In this document: positions 1 through 10,104 of the stretch, piece after piece
Numbering within the stretch: position 1 is the first letter of the stretch
How the letters are laid out: each line of letters begins with the position of its first letter
Assembly: GCA_905250885.1 (NCBI GenBank)
Contig: CAJNOQ010000732.1
Span: forward strand, 1-42,292
Direction of reading: 5' to 3'
DNA length: 42,292 nt
From: Didymodactylos carnosus
Lineage: Eukaryota > Rotifera > Eurotatoria > Philodinida > Philodinidae
The notes under the pieces: model-generated
What the model was told of the DNA's origin: nothing
Databases searched by the model: none
The model's input: the letters and a program-made list of their open reading frames with translations, nothing else
Position numbers and translations under genes: made by a program

Positions 1-731
1 ACCTCATTTTTTAGGTCTTTCGGTTTTGAGCTTCGCCGAAGTTTCAGATTACGGTATTTCAATCTGAAATTGGTTGGGCTAGACTCAGTTTTCGACGAGG
101 AATCCAACAAAAACAAAGTTTGAGTCGATAGGAGCTTCCAAAAAAAGGTTATGAGGGTTTTCCGAAAGGTCAAAGATTTTGAAAGTTTTTGGTGGCTCAC
201 AGTATTTTGCAATTTTCTCCCCAAAGAAAAGGTTCTTTTGAACTTTTAAGGTCATATTCGTGATCAGCATGAAGTTCTGCATCAAAATATGTACCTTCTG
301 TTGAAAAACAAAAACTGCTCGAATTTTGCATTGTGTGCACCTTATATCCCAAGTGCTGACGATATTTCGAATAGATGAAGCAGAGAACTGCTATAGACTG
401 CTTAACTGCACCTCTTATCTTTTCTACTATATACAAAATGACCGGTCATCATTGAGAAGTGGAGTACAATTTTTTACTTATTTGACAATAGAAATGAAGA
501 GTGGGTTGATGAGCAGAACTTCAACAACGAAAAAGGAAACTATTTACAAAAATATAAATGTATCAGTTTTTCTTTTCACACAACATCTTCAGGCGGTGTT
601 TGTATACGTTTAACAATTGCATGGCTTAGCGGAAGCATTGACAAAGGATCCATAAAGGTCATACTGTTTAATGTTTGTGACTGTTGTTGATAATAGTCAA
701 TTATAAATCGAGTTTGCTTGAAACTAAATAG
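1..731. other. intergenic, nothing identified
   Basis: No reading frame here resembles a known family or shows splice-linked coding continuity. It is AT-rich sequence with only short chance open frames. I see no repeat with clear termini. Confidence 0.5.
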
Positions 732-780
732 AAAAATAAAAGTCAGTAGTTATTACTAATAACTACTGACTTTTATTTTT
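732..780. repeat. perfect 24-bp palindrome, 1-nt spacer
   Basis: The arm at 732-755 is the exact reverse complement of 757-780, with a single C at 756 between them. The arm core is AAAGTCAGTAGTTATTA. Such a perfect hairpin suggests a recent fold-back or transposon-derived structure. No target duplication is evident. Confidence 0.9.
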
Positions 781-803
781 CAGACTTTTTTTTTTTTGAC
801 TTT

Positions 804-834
804 TACTCAAATGATAATGATTATCATTTGAGTA
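804..834. repeat. perfect 14-bp palindrome, 3-nt spacer
   Basis: The arm TACTCAAATGATAA (804-817) is mirrored exactly by 821-834 around TGA. It lies 23 bp after the previous palindrome, separated by a T-rich run. The two may be parts of one element. Confidence 0.88.
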
Positions 835-1805
835 TTAAGAACGGTCCCGTTGAATGAAAGAAGAGGTCTAATGTGAATGTATGCAGACCACTCATAACTG
901 TCAACAATAATTCCAGTGCCCAAAACAAGTTTATCGCTTAGATTATTGATACTTACGCTGTCAAATAGCATCATTATTGGAGTTTAAAAGTGAAAATTTA
1001 TTTAATTTTGATGAACGTTGCTGTTTTTTCGTGATAGTTTGGTTGCTGTTTTATGAATATTATAGTATAATAAAAACAAAACGATAAGTTAATGAATGAA
1101 ATCTTAGCAGCATATATATATCAAATAAATCTAAGCTTGACTAGATGACAATCACGCTACATGGGAGTTGCGGATTCAGTGCGAAGTAAATCACACGACT
1201 TAGTGTTTTGAAAATGTGGCGGAAGTGAATGTGCGTTTCTTTCAGTGTTTTTTCAAGCAAGCGAATAAAGTTGTCTTACAACTATCCTAGTAAACGACCA
1301 CATGACCTGATCAGAAAAATTAGAATCCGTTTCAAAATACAAGAGCAGTGAATTTTTTGAATAACTTTTCATAGAAAGCAGCTAGGGAGCTTCGATTTTT
1401 GCCGTGCAAAATAGAAGACTTGGGGGCATGTTTTCACAATCAGACTTATTTTTAGAAGAGTTTTCTGAAACAGGTTTTAGGAGATTTTTGGAAAACCAAG
1501 TCATGTTTAAAAGTTTTCCAACAGGATTATGTTGATATTTTCCATGGGTTGATAGCCTGGGATGTGCTCTTGGAAATGAGAGTCAAGCGAGACCTAGATT
1601 TTCAACGGCTCTGGCGTTGTACCGAATTTCCTACGAGTCCCAGGACTGGTACCTGGTGGCTATTGGTAGCCTTGAAAGCCAATGGACTATAGGTAATCGA
1701 TCATGCTGAGTGTCGTGGCAATATTTACTTGTACAAAAAGTTATAAAAACCTAGCGAAAAGAGAGTTTTAGGAAAACTGCGATTTTCAGCCTGCTTTCAC
1801 CTAAT
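835..1805. other. intergenic, nothing identified
   Basis: No coding similarity, RNA gene or bounded repeat was recognised. Open frames are short and lack family resemblance. Confidence 0.45.
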
Positions 1806-2075
1806 ATTAAAAAATTCCCTATTCACTCAAAATACATCAGAACGAGTTCAAAACTTCAGTATGTAAAATATTTAGGCTATTCTATATCCTATTTACAAAA
1901 GACCTACGCACAGATTTTATAGAACTCTAAGGCTTTCCGAAAAGGTTTCTGGAAAATCCATTAATAAAAATATGATTTTTCGGTTTTTCGATCTTATAAT
2001 CACATTTAGCGGACAGAATTAACCATATCCTAAATTTTGAACACGTTCTGATGTATTTACCTAGAATTTTTTAAT
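1806..2075. repeat. imperfect inverted repeat, ~57-bp arms
   Basis: The arm at 1806-1862 (core AATACATCAGAACGAGTTCA) is matched in inverted orientation by 2020-2075 with a few mismatches. The arms are separated by about 157 bp. This is the shape of a small non-autonomous DNA transposon. No transposase is inside and I could not fix a target-site duplication. Confidence 0.65.
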
Positions 2076-2077
2076 GA

Positions 2078-2540
2078 CTCTGACTTGACTCTGACTCGAA
2101 AATTGGAAGACGTTGACTCGAGTCATTCATTTGAAAAAAATTCTATTCACTAACTGCTTTGCATACATTTTCTCTTGTATAAATTTGGGTATTTCTGAAT
2201 ACTCTTTCTTGTTTTATTTTTATTGTTACGTTTCAACGTCAAAGACGCCTTCGTCAGACAAAAGTAGACTAAATGTGAAGAACATGTAATTAGTTAGAGT
2301 ATATATATATGTAATAGTGCTGACGAAGAACAAGACAGAGACAAAGTGCTAAAGAGACAACGACTGATTATTGCTGTCTTGTTCTTCGTTAGCACTATTA
2401 TATATATATAGGAAAAAATGGCAAAAATATCTTGACTCGACTCGGAAACACTGGTGACTCCACTTGACTCGAAACCGCTGCGAAATGACCCGGGCTCGAC
2501 TCGGACTCGGAAAGTAGCTTGACTCTCCCATCTCTGTCTG
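2078..2540. mobile_element. degenerate element with GACTCG subterminal repeats
   Basis: Both ends are packed with variants of GACTCGACTC: about 2078-2125 on the left and 2432-2535 on the right. Read on the minus strand, the right end begins CAGAGATGGGAGAGTCAAG. The CAGNG start is typical of hAT-superfamily termini. No transposase frame is present. The left end and target duplication are not clear, so the hAT assignment is tentative. Confidence 0.45.
2302..2410. repeat. inverted repeat nested in GACTCG element
   Basis: Arms of about 36 bp (2302-2338 and 2374-2410; core GACGAAGAACAAGACAG) are near-perfect reverse complements with a 35-nt loop. Each arm ends outward in an (AT)n run, suggesting insertion into, or origin from, an AT microsatellite. 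Confidence 0.8.
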
Positions 2541-3150
2541 GTTCGGTAAGCAATGATTGGTCAAAAAAAACAGTAAGCTGATCAGAAAATCAGTTATCCG
2601 GTCAGTAACAAGGTAGCGCTCGTGTGCACTCACTCGGGCCCTTGAGTCTAGGAACTTATATCTTCGGACGACATTCTATGACTTTGAATCTCTACCATTG
2701 ACGATGTTCTCAGCTGCAGCTCTTTTCTAACCTCTAAAATTACATAGCAATAACTATCTTACATCATTGACTTAATCATCTATAACACGGTAGTACATAT
2801 AGTGGCGATAATAATGACTCATTCGCTATGCAGATACCATATCTATGAAAGTGAATCACACAGTACACGAACTGTATTGTAAAGGTGCCTGTTGTTAAAG
2901 CAATTATCGTTTTTTCTGAAAAAGTTACAAGTCCAAAACAGTCAAACTACCTACTTCCATACACTCTAGAAAAGACACTAAATATCAAAAAAGTCTCCAA
3001 AAGGGAGGAGCATCAGTTCAGCCGCATTCCAAACTTTGTGTTTTTCAACTTTTTTAACATGCCATACAACTCTTCTGAAAACATTTACAGAAAATGACAC
3101 ATTTTTCGGTTTAGAGAAAAAAGACGACGTTGATTACTAGAATGCGGTTC
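2541..3150. other. intergenic, nothing identified
   Basis: No family-level coding similarity, RNA gene or bounded repeat was seen. Confidence 0.4.
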
Positions 3151-3174
3151 TGCTGCGCATTAAAAATGTCGTTG

Positions 3175-3530
3175 TTAGTGAGTAATGCAGTTCATCATTA
3201 TTGTCGGTTCGTTATCAATCCATACTGGAGAGGAAAAGGAATAAAGCGCACTACATGTCGTGTATATGAGCGAGTATCGTATACCATTTGCTCGGATAAG
3301 GAACGATGACACAGTTGTTGCTGGAATCTCACTGTTGAGTACAACTGCTTCTATTTCACTTTGTTTTAATTGTAACTGCTGTTGTTCATTTGTTCTCAAT
3401 GATAATTCAGTTATTCGTTGTAAATCACTAAAATAATTAGACTTAACCATTAAATTTTGATTTTAACAACTTTGAGATAGATTAAGATTTTGTTCCATTT
3501 CACGTATTGCTTGTAAACGAGACGTTTTAA
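3175..3530 (-). pseudogene. unidentified coding-like fragment
   Basis: On the minus strand a glutamine-rich, coiled-coil-like peptide can be read, with motif DLQRITELSLRTNEQQQLQL. A shorter upstream piece (RLQAIREMEQNLNLSQS) may join to it across a ~40-nt AG-ended gap near 3430-3470. The composition looks protein-coding rather than random. I recognise no family and see no start codon, promoter or continuation, so it may be an exon relic of a decayed gene. It could also be chance. Confidence 0.22.
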
Positions 3531-4353
3531 GAGTTAGTATAGTAAATCCATAACATAATGAGATGTTAAGTCGTTTGCTAATACGGTCAATAAGGAGAAT
3601 AAAACTGAAGCGTTTTGATGAATACCTTCAGCAATTCGTGAACTGAAATTTGTGGATGATAATGGGTGATGCAAAAGTTCCTGCACAAATGTCGAGCACT
3701 ATTTTTCCATGATTTCAATGTTCTGGAGACTTCATCTTTTTTTTATTTTACAACGCGCTTCAAACAAATCTTTCTCTCATAAAACTTCTTTGTGAAAAAA
3801 TTCAGACACTCAACAACAACATCATTAAAAACGTTTTGGTAAAATTGTACTAAAGTATACAAAGTTTCACTGATGCCAAAAATAATCACTTGTTACTGAA
3901 ACCAAATACATGTAAGGATAGTCCGTGAAAAACTCTATCGATTTGATCTTCTTAGAAAATTTTCAAGTACTTTTCAGTGGCGCGTATTCTAAAAAGTCAA
4001 TTTTTCTAAAATTCGAGATTTTACATCGAATATTTAAGGTTTTGAATATTGTGCACCAACGAATATTTAGGATAAGGCATCCCCAGAAGCAGAAAGTAAC
4101 TGAGATTATATTTACTTGTACGTCAATTTGCAAAAAATTGAACGGAAATTCAAAGTGCAGTTCCAAATTTTGAAAAAAATTATTTGTCAGTTTCAAAATC
4201 AGCAGTTAACACTAACGGATTAATTTTTTAATAGCAATCAAATAAATGATTATATCTCCGTGAAAACTGAATAAAAACAAAATGTATCGTACGCCACTGG
4301 AAAGAGAGTTTCAAAAACTATTAAATGTAATAATCAGTCACTGTTCGTACTTA
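3531..4353. other. intergenic, nothing identified
   Basis: AT-rich sequence. No supported gene, RNA or repeat boundary was found. Confidence 0.4.
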
Positions 4354-4911
4354 GTCAGAGTTGTAACCGATTCAACCAACCGGTTTTCACCGGCTTTTAT
4401 CGGTTGAAAGAATTGTGTAAACCGGTCGGTTTTTCACCAGCTGAACTTTATGAGAGCAACTTTAGCGCTTTTATCAAAACAACAAAACAGTTTCGCTTCA
4501 AAATATCAGTTGTATTTTCTTATGCTCTTCTCAACTTCTTCTTTTTCTAATTAGATTGTCTGTCCCCATTAAAGAGGACAATCAAAACAGTCTCACATGA
4601 TCTTATTTGTTATTATATCTATCTTTTTATGTAAAATTTGGACGAAACAAGAAAATTAGAAATCAGCTTGTGCGGGAACGGATTTTCATCTGAAGCCGGA
4701 GAAACGCGACGTTTAAATTCAGAGAGCTTACGGATTTAAACGGCTGCGACATGACCTCACTTCTTGAAAGAATCATAAAAATTCGTGCTAAATGAGAAAA
4801 ACGAATTTTTTTAAAACGCCTGACTTTCACTGGTTAAAAAAATTAATGAATCGGCTTAGAAAGTTTTTTAAACCGGCTAGACCGGTTTGAAAATTCTCAA
4901 CCTATTAAAAC
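4354..4911. mobile_element. degenerate hAT-like MITE with CCGGT clusters
   Basis: The left end CAGAGTTGTAACCG is matched in inverted orientation by the right end (about 4860-4911, read on the minus strand as CAAGAGTTTTAATAGGTTG). Both subterminal regions carry repeated AACCGGTT-type motifs. The flanks share ACTTAG, compatible with a decayed 8-bp target duplication. There is no transposase. The CAGAG start suggests hAT, with modest confidence. Confidence 0.5.
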
Positions 4912-5225
4912 TCTTGACTTAGCCCTAAATGAGAAAACGTTTTCAAAGAAGATAGAAAGTTAGTTCATACTTTACAGTTCCTCCACCCCCACCCAAAAAA
5001 AAGATGAAGTCTGCAAAACATTGGAATCATGGAAAAATAGCGCTCGACCCCTGTCTAGGAAATTTTGCATCATCCGTTAGAACTTGTCTCATTTTCTTCT
5101 CTCTTATAAATAAAATCAAAAGGGATTACGAACGTACAACTCGCATTTACTTATATCTTTTCAAATTGTTCAATACGATCAAGACGTAGACATTTTAATG
5201 AACAATAACCATAGACAATAAATCA
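4912..5225. other. intergenic, nothing identified
   Basis: No feature supported. It lies between two non-autonomous DNA elements. Confidence 0.4.
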
Positions 5226-5468
5226 GATTTTTCCAGTGCCGTGGCGAGAGAAAAAAGCAGGAGGGGTGTGCATTTTTTCTGAGAGATCAACTCTAAAAAA
5301 AAAAACGCAGCTACCTTTCAACTCTAAAAAAAAAGCAGCAGAATTCTAAGGAGAAAGGAAAAATTATTGAAGAGAAAGGAAAAACTATTAAAGAGAAAAT
5401 TTTTCCAGAAGCAGGGAGAGCTTACATCCCCCCCACACCCCCCCTTTAGCCACGGCACTGGATTTTTC
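5226..5468. mobile_element. hAT MITE with perfect 8-bp target duplication
   Basis: The element proper is 5234-5460 (227 bp). The terminal inverted repeat CAGTGCCGTGGC (5234-5245) is mirrored exactly by GCCACGGCACTG (5449-5460). It is flanked by identical 8-bp GATTTTTC copies at 5226-5233 and 5461-5468. An 8-bp duplication plus a CAGNG terminus is the hAT signature. The interior is purine-rich and non-coding, so it would need a transposase in trans. Exact termini suggest a fairly recent insertion. Confidence 0.93.
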
Positions 5469-5634
5469 GTTCGACATCGAAAACAATTATGACACGTACA
5501 TAACGTATCTGGAATAAGAAAAAAGAATTAATCAATCATTTATTAGCTCATATAAATTTTAATTACCATTACCATATGATTTTAAAGACAAACCAACTTC
5601 GTCTTTCAACTTGTGCCATTTGTATAATTCGATG

Positions 5635-6350
5635 CGCAGTAAAAAATATTGTGTCGCATTTTGTGTTGCAGTAAAATGTGTCGCAGCTTCTGTGAGAAAA
5701 TTGTGTCGCAAAAGAATGTGTCGCATGTTAGTGTCGCCGTTACTAAGAGCTTTTAGACACAGCTCTTGAGGACATTTAAGGATCTACTCTGTTAAAAAAC
5801 TTGCTAAATTTTATGTTTTACTATTTTCAATAGTCTTCATTAGGATTTTTCTCGGCTTCTCTTCAATTTTGATGAGCTATAGGTGGCGCTAATACGTAAA
5901 ATATAAGAAAATTGTTGGGTTTTTTAAGTTCTTTCAATTTTGCATTGATGTTATTCGTGGCTAAAGATCCCTGTCTAAGTCTTTTTAACCTTTTTTCTGT
6001 GTTAAACATTTTTTCTTTGACGAAAACCAACCAATCCGAGGCCTTGACTACGCTATTAACCTCAGATCTGGGAAACTGAATATTTTGAAGGCCTGTGAAT
6101 ATTACGGGCTGATTAAGCTCGTCGACATTACGTAGTGCACCCAAAACGAACTAAAAATATTCTTAAAATCGTACAAGAGATGAAAAATACCTATTTTCCA
6201 CTGTTTTCTTTGTAGTAGAAATACTCAGCGGAATGTGTCGCATGAAAATGTATCGCAGACTCAATGGAAAAAATGTGTCGCAAGTGGCTCCCGGTGTCGC
6301 AGATGATTATGTCGCAATTTGCGACACATGCGACACATTATTTTTTAGTG
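5635..6350. mobile_element. CACTA-like non-autonomous element with TGTCGCA repeats
   Basis: Inverted ends: on the minus strand the right terminus reads CACTAAAAAATAATGTGTCGCA-like and the left terminus CGCAGTAAAAAATATTGTGTCGCA-like. About fourteen copies or near-copies of GTGTCGCA cluster inside both ends (5651-5738 and 6235-6336), mostly in the plus orientation with two inverted at the right tip. Subterminal repeats plus a CACTA start are typical of EnSpm/CACTA elements. A TG dinucleotide flanks both sides (5633-5634, 6351-6352). Bridging the element rejoins the ANKIB1 reading (…TPEH then RIIQMA…), which independently fixes the insertion site. An interior 93-codon open frame (5863-6144, minus) has no recognisable family. 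Confidence 0.72.
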
Positions 6351-6843
6351 TGTTCTGGTGTTCAAGAGATAATTTGTGACAATGTTTCAGTGTATTATTC
6401 AAATTCTGTATGAATAAATTCAAATATCATTTTTTTATGTTTATTATTCTCCAGATAGATTTCGCAGACATACAAACAGCGTAATATTCGTCAAGAATGT
6501 AACAATTTTTTGATATCATCTTCAATAAATTTAGTTTGTGATTCTTGATCATTCTCTATTGCAATACTGATGACTGATGGATTAGTGATAAAAGAATTTC
6601 ATATTTTTCTTTGACTATTTTCGATAGTGTTCTTCAATTTAATATAAATTTTCATGATTTTTAAATCGTGTATATAATAATGAACAAATTTATTCAGTTC
6701 AATCATTCATATACGATGTGTTTCGGCTTCTGTTATCAGTTTATGTTCTTTAGCAATAATTTTATTTATATGTTCATAACGATTACATTTGAAAATATCC
6801 ACAAGTTACTAACGAATGTTTTTGCCATATTTTTAAATATATA

Positions 6844-7415
6844 AGGTGTCCGTAAAGTCCTTAGAGTTAGAAAATGTTCAATGTTTTCGTCATTCTTTAC
6901 CCAAATGAGCTGATTTTTTTTCTGAGTATAGTAAGCGGATAGAAGTGTCTATTCATCACAAAACAGACCATTTATGAACATAAAACAAACAATTTTTTTA
7001 ACGCTATAAGTAAACTTTACAACGAGGTTTTTTCTCATAGTTATATGCTGATGCTATAGTATATTCTTTTATTTATTTAATCAGAAATGTAACTGATATG
7101 TAAGCCTAGTTTGAGACAAATTGTCCTCCATTATTCATACAGACATGAAGGCGCTGTTGAACAGAACGACATACTTTGCGACACATTTCTTCTGGTATCT
7201 GTTCACAAGCTTCTTCAATTCTCTGTTTAAGTCCTTGAATGGAAGTAAGTGGCTGTTTAAACACCGTGTCTTTCAAATATCCCCAGAGGAAAAAGTCACA
7301 TGGAGAATAAACACTTCTATTTACTTTCCACATTCAGAAAAAAAATCAGTTCATTTGGGTAAAGAATAAAGAAAATATTGAACATTTTCTAACTCTAAGG
7401 ACTTTACGGATACCC
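6844..7415. mobile_element. Tc1/mariner-superfamily element relic
   Basis: Long imperfect terminal inverted repeats (about 80 bp each: 6844-6925 and 7325-7415) share TCCGTAAAGTCCTTAGAGTT. The element is flanked by TA on both sides (6842-6843, 7416-7417), the Tc1/mariner target duplication. It is 572 bp, internally deleted, and keeps only a C-terminal piece of transposase on the minus strand. It sits inside the ANKIB1 pseudogene and interrupts it. Confidence 0.9.
7106..7333 (-). pseudogene. transposase C-terminal fragment (DDE, Tc1/mariner type)
   Basis: A 75-codon open frame contains SPCDFFLWGYLKDTVF, followed by a helical tail with ELKQRI-like spacing. This is the conserved end of the DDE domain in a common animal Tc1/mariner-like transposase group. 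The first two catalytic acidic residues and the DNA-binding region are absent, so it cannot act alone. It lies between the two long inverted repeats of the element at 6844-7415, consistent with one internal deletion. Confidence 0.8.
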
Positions 7416-8047
7416 TATATCCAACAAATTATCGCGCTCACAGTTACACATTTAATATGGTTAGGTCCTAGATACGTGTAAAATTGATATATTAAATTTC
7501 TTGTTGTCTCTTTTCTATTCAGTCTTCATTCTTTTGTATTGGTATTAAACAATTTTTTGAATTCGTCACTAACTATAAACAATTTGCAGCTATATCTTCC
7601 TCCTCTTTAGTTCCTTTTACCGAAATAAAGTATGGATATCTAGTAGTGCGTTCATTAGATACCATTCTTTAAGTTTTATTTTAACTAATGTATCAAACAA
7701 ATCTTTCCAATTTTGACAACTAGCCTGTTCTTCAATGAAATAAAACACAAATAATGAGTCCATTCTATTTCCCGTTGATCTCTCTTATCGATTCATGTTC
7801 ATCTTGTAGACAATTCCAACAAAAATAATGTTCATTGATACAACTGACACATTTTGAAAATTTTTTCATATGTGAGAATTGTTGGACACGATTGGATGAT
7901 CTTTGAACAATCAGACCACAATTGGGATGTTGACACCATTTAAAGTTCGGATTCAAATCAACAAATGCTATAATATCAAATTGTAGATAACTAACGCTGA
8001 GCTGTTTCCTTGAAGACACATTTTCCATTTAACTTCATTTGGTACAA

Positions 8048-8189
8048 GTGTAAAAGCTTATCAGCGCCGACCTTGGGTCTAAAGTATCACTTCTCCAACA
8101 AAGTTTTCAGATATGCAGCAGTTTTTCCCTGTAAAAACTTTCACTCCTTGTTCTTCCTCTTCCAGAGGAATGCAGGGGAGGAGTTACAC
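8048..8189. mobile_element. ~142-bp insertion within ANKIB1 pseudogene
   Basis: The ANKIB1-like reading stops after PVYDCF at 8190 and resumes with VPNE-like sequence below 8048. The intervening block begins and ends GTGTAA/TTACAC and includes a CTCC/GGAG-rich hairpin (8130-8185). It could be a very short transposon or SINE relic, or a diverged intron. I could not define a target duplication. Confidence 0.35.
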
Positions 8190-9596
8190 AAAACAATCAT
8201 AAACCGGACAAAATATATTGTGAACACTTCCAATTTGGATATTAACAGTCAAGTAACTAAAAACAAGAAATAATTGAAAAATTGTTCGTATATAAGCAAT
8301 CTGTGCTAGTATTATACTTTTACCAACATTATTTACAAAACTGATGATCACATGAAATAATAATTCATTCACAGTTAGACTCAAATATATTACAACATAT
8401 ATGATACTAGAATAATAATATAATTTACACCGTTGTGATTAATTAATGATTCCAGTCTTGTTAAACTCATTTACTAACGTAATTGTTTCAAGATCGATAA
8501 TATTCGTTGATGTTAATACACGTTTGTGTAATAAACTAAGTGGTGATGATAGACCCCGTTTCTTATATGTTGATTTGGAAGACAGCGAATGAAGATCCTT
8601 ACAACATTGAATTAGATTATCAATGTTTGACTGAAGTAATAATTCTTTTGACCGTTCTAAATAGAGAAAACACACATTTGATGGAATACTCCTTGAACGG
8701 AAGAATTTACCATAATTTCTTAAAAATGTTTCAGTTGTGATTGTAACATATCGACTGTTTCAACGAGTTCTTTGTTTCTTTTGCTTCTTGTAATCTTGGA
8801 TTCATGAAGCACAGAATGACTATTAAAATAATTGAATACCAGTACAATTATACAGAAACGTAATATAATACTTACATCATCAATTATCAATGGCGATTCT
8901 TCAATATCTCAATCTTCTGTGTTGTTCTGTAAAATCGCAGAAAGTTAAATTATTAAAGGAGACAGCCATTCAAACAGTCACTACCTGCGCTAAATACTAT
9001 TCTTGATTCTAAATAATAGTACAAATCTTTGTGACCATTTTTCTCGACTAAATCACATAAAGACATCTTCTCTTTATTTTCAACGTGCAATAACCGCATC
9101 ATGATTTAAAAGAATCTGCAGTACAAATGCATAAATTTTAGTCCAGTTTTATTGTTAAACTATGACAAAGAACAATTCTTTACCTCAACGCATGATTTGA
9201 AACGATTGAAATGCAGTACTTTCTTCCTACAAAAAATACAACGAAATTGTAAAGAACGAAGATGTGGAAGATTAATGTTGCAAGCTGAATATTTAATTGT
9301 ACACAGGTTGTATATAATAAAATTCTATTAAGATAGAGGTGTTTGAATAATGTTTCCAAGTTAAGAGCGTCAATATCGATTGTTTCATCCGTATTTTTAT
9401 CTTTCCATTTTGATAATAATATCAAACACTTATTTTGTCTAAGAAAATGTACATGTAACAGCAAATCCATATAATTTCTAGAATAGAAAGATGTTCACTG
9501 CACTTTATTGTCAATTTGAAAGACACTATGTAGTGATGTTCGATTTATCCGATTTTTTTTGTCCTTGTATTGTCATTATGGTCATACAATAATAAT

Positions 9597-10104
9597 CTAA
9601 ATAGAAATTGCAGAAAATAAGTTATGATAGTTTGAAATGTATGTGAGCTTAATATCAAAGCTTCAATATATGCTGAATATGAGATACAAAAAGGTCTTGA
9701 AGTATTCAAAACCGACCATGAGATATGTGCAATGTTTATTATTTCCCTCAGGAAGTACTATGTTAATTTTCTGCACTTATCAATGATTAATCATCTCCAG
9801 GTTAACATGTCCTGCTCAAATAACCTTGAAAATAAATCTCACTATATTTTTGTTATTATGTTGTTCGTATATAATTCTAATACGTTTGAAAAGATTTTTA
9901 TTTCATTTTTCTCTTTTTTTTATCAGAAACCAACAAATACAATGTAGTATCATATTCCAAGAAATTGCAATCTCAATTTCTTCAAATAAAAAAAGAATTG
10001 ATGGAATGATCTTCCAGTAAATATGGATATATAATAAATAAAGATAATAATACATGTTTTGACTATTGCTCTTTATTTTGTTTTTTGGAAAGTCTGTAAA
10101 ATCA
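9597..10104. promoter_or_regulatory. upstream region of the serine protease gene
   Basis: No gene is seen here. A TATA-like ATATATAATAAATAAA lies at about 10028-10043, some 60-75 bp before the protease ATG at 10105. That is a plausible core-promoter position. The rest is AT-rich and featureless. Confidence 0.35.

Larger units (their letters stand above)
5470..9596 (-). pseudogene. ANKIB1-like RBR ubiquitin ligase pseudogene
   Basis: Minus-strand pieces match, in order, the ankyrin-repeat and IBR-domain protein ANKIB1, an RBR-type E3 ligase. Ankyrin region: exon 9184-9477 and exon 8985-9115. The latter is frameshifted near 9092-9100, after which CDLVEKNGHKDLYYYLESR is readable. Linker: 8445-8830 (KELVETVDMLQSQL). 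RING1 relic: 8320-8395 (CDHQFCK-stop-CW). Pre-IBR: 8210-8245 (HNIFCPVYDCF). IBR: 7765-8010 (YLQFDIIAF, FKWCQHPNCGLIV, HYFCWNCLQDEHE). Post-IBR: 7420-7740 (EDIAANCL-stop-LVTNSKNC). C-terminal helical region: 6353-6841 and 5576-5632. GT-AG introns survive, for example 9116-9183, so it is not a retrocopy. Multiple stops, a frameshift and two transposon insertions make it non-functional. The homology assignment rests on motif order remembered for the family. Confidence 0.85.

Noticed and set aside
5651..6336. CRISPR-like array from repeated GTGTCGCA words
   Set aside because: Repeats are 8 bp, irregularly spaced, in both orientations and confined to the ends of an insertion. They are transposon subterminal repeats.
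10066..10104. Upstream extension of the protease from a TTG codon
   Set aside because: TTG is not a normal animal start. The ATG at 10105 gives a proper signal peptide.
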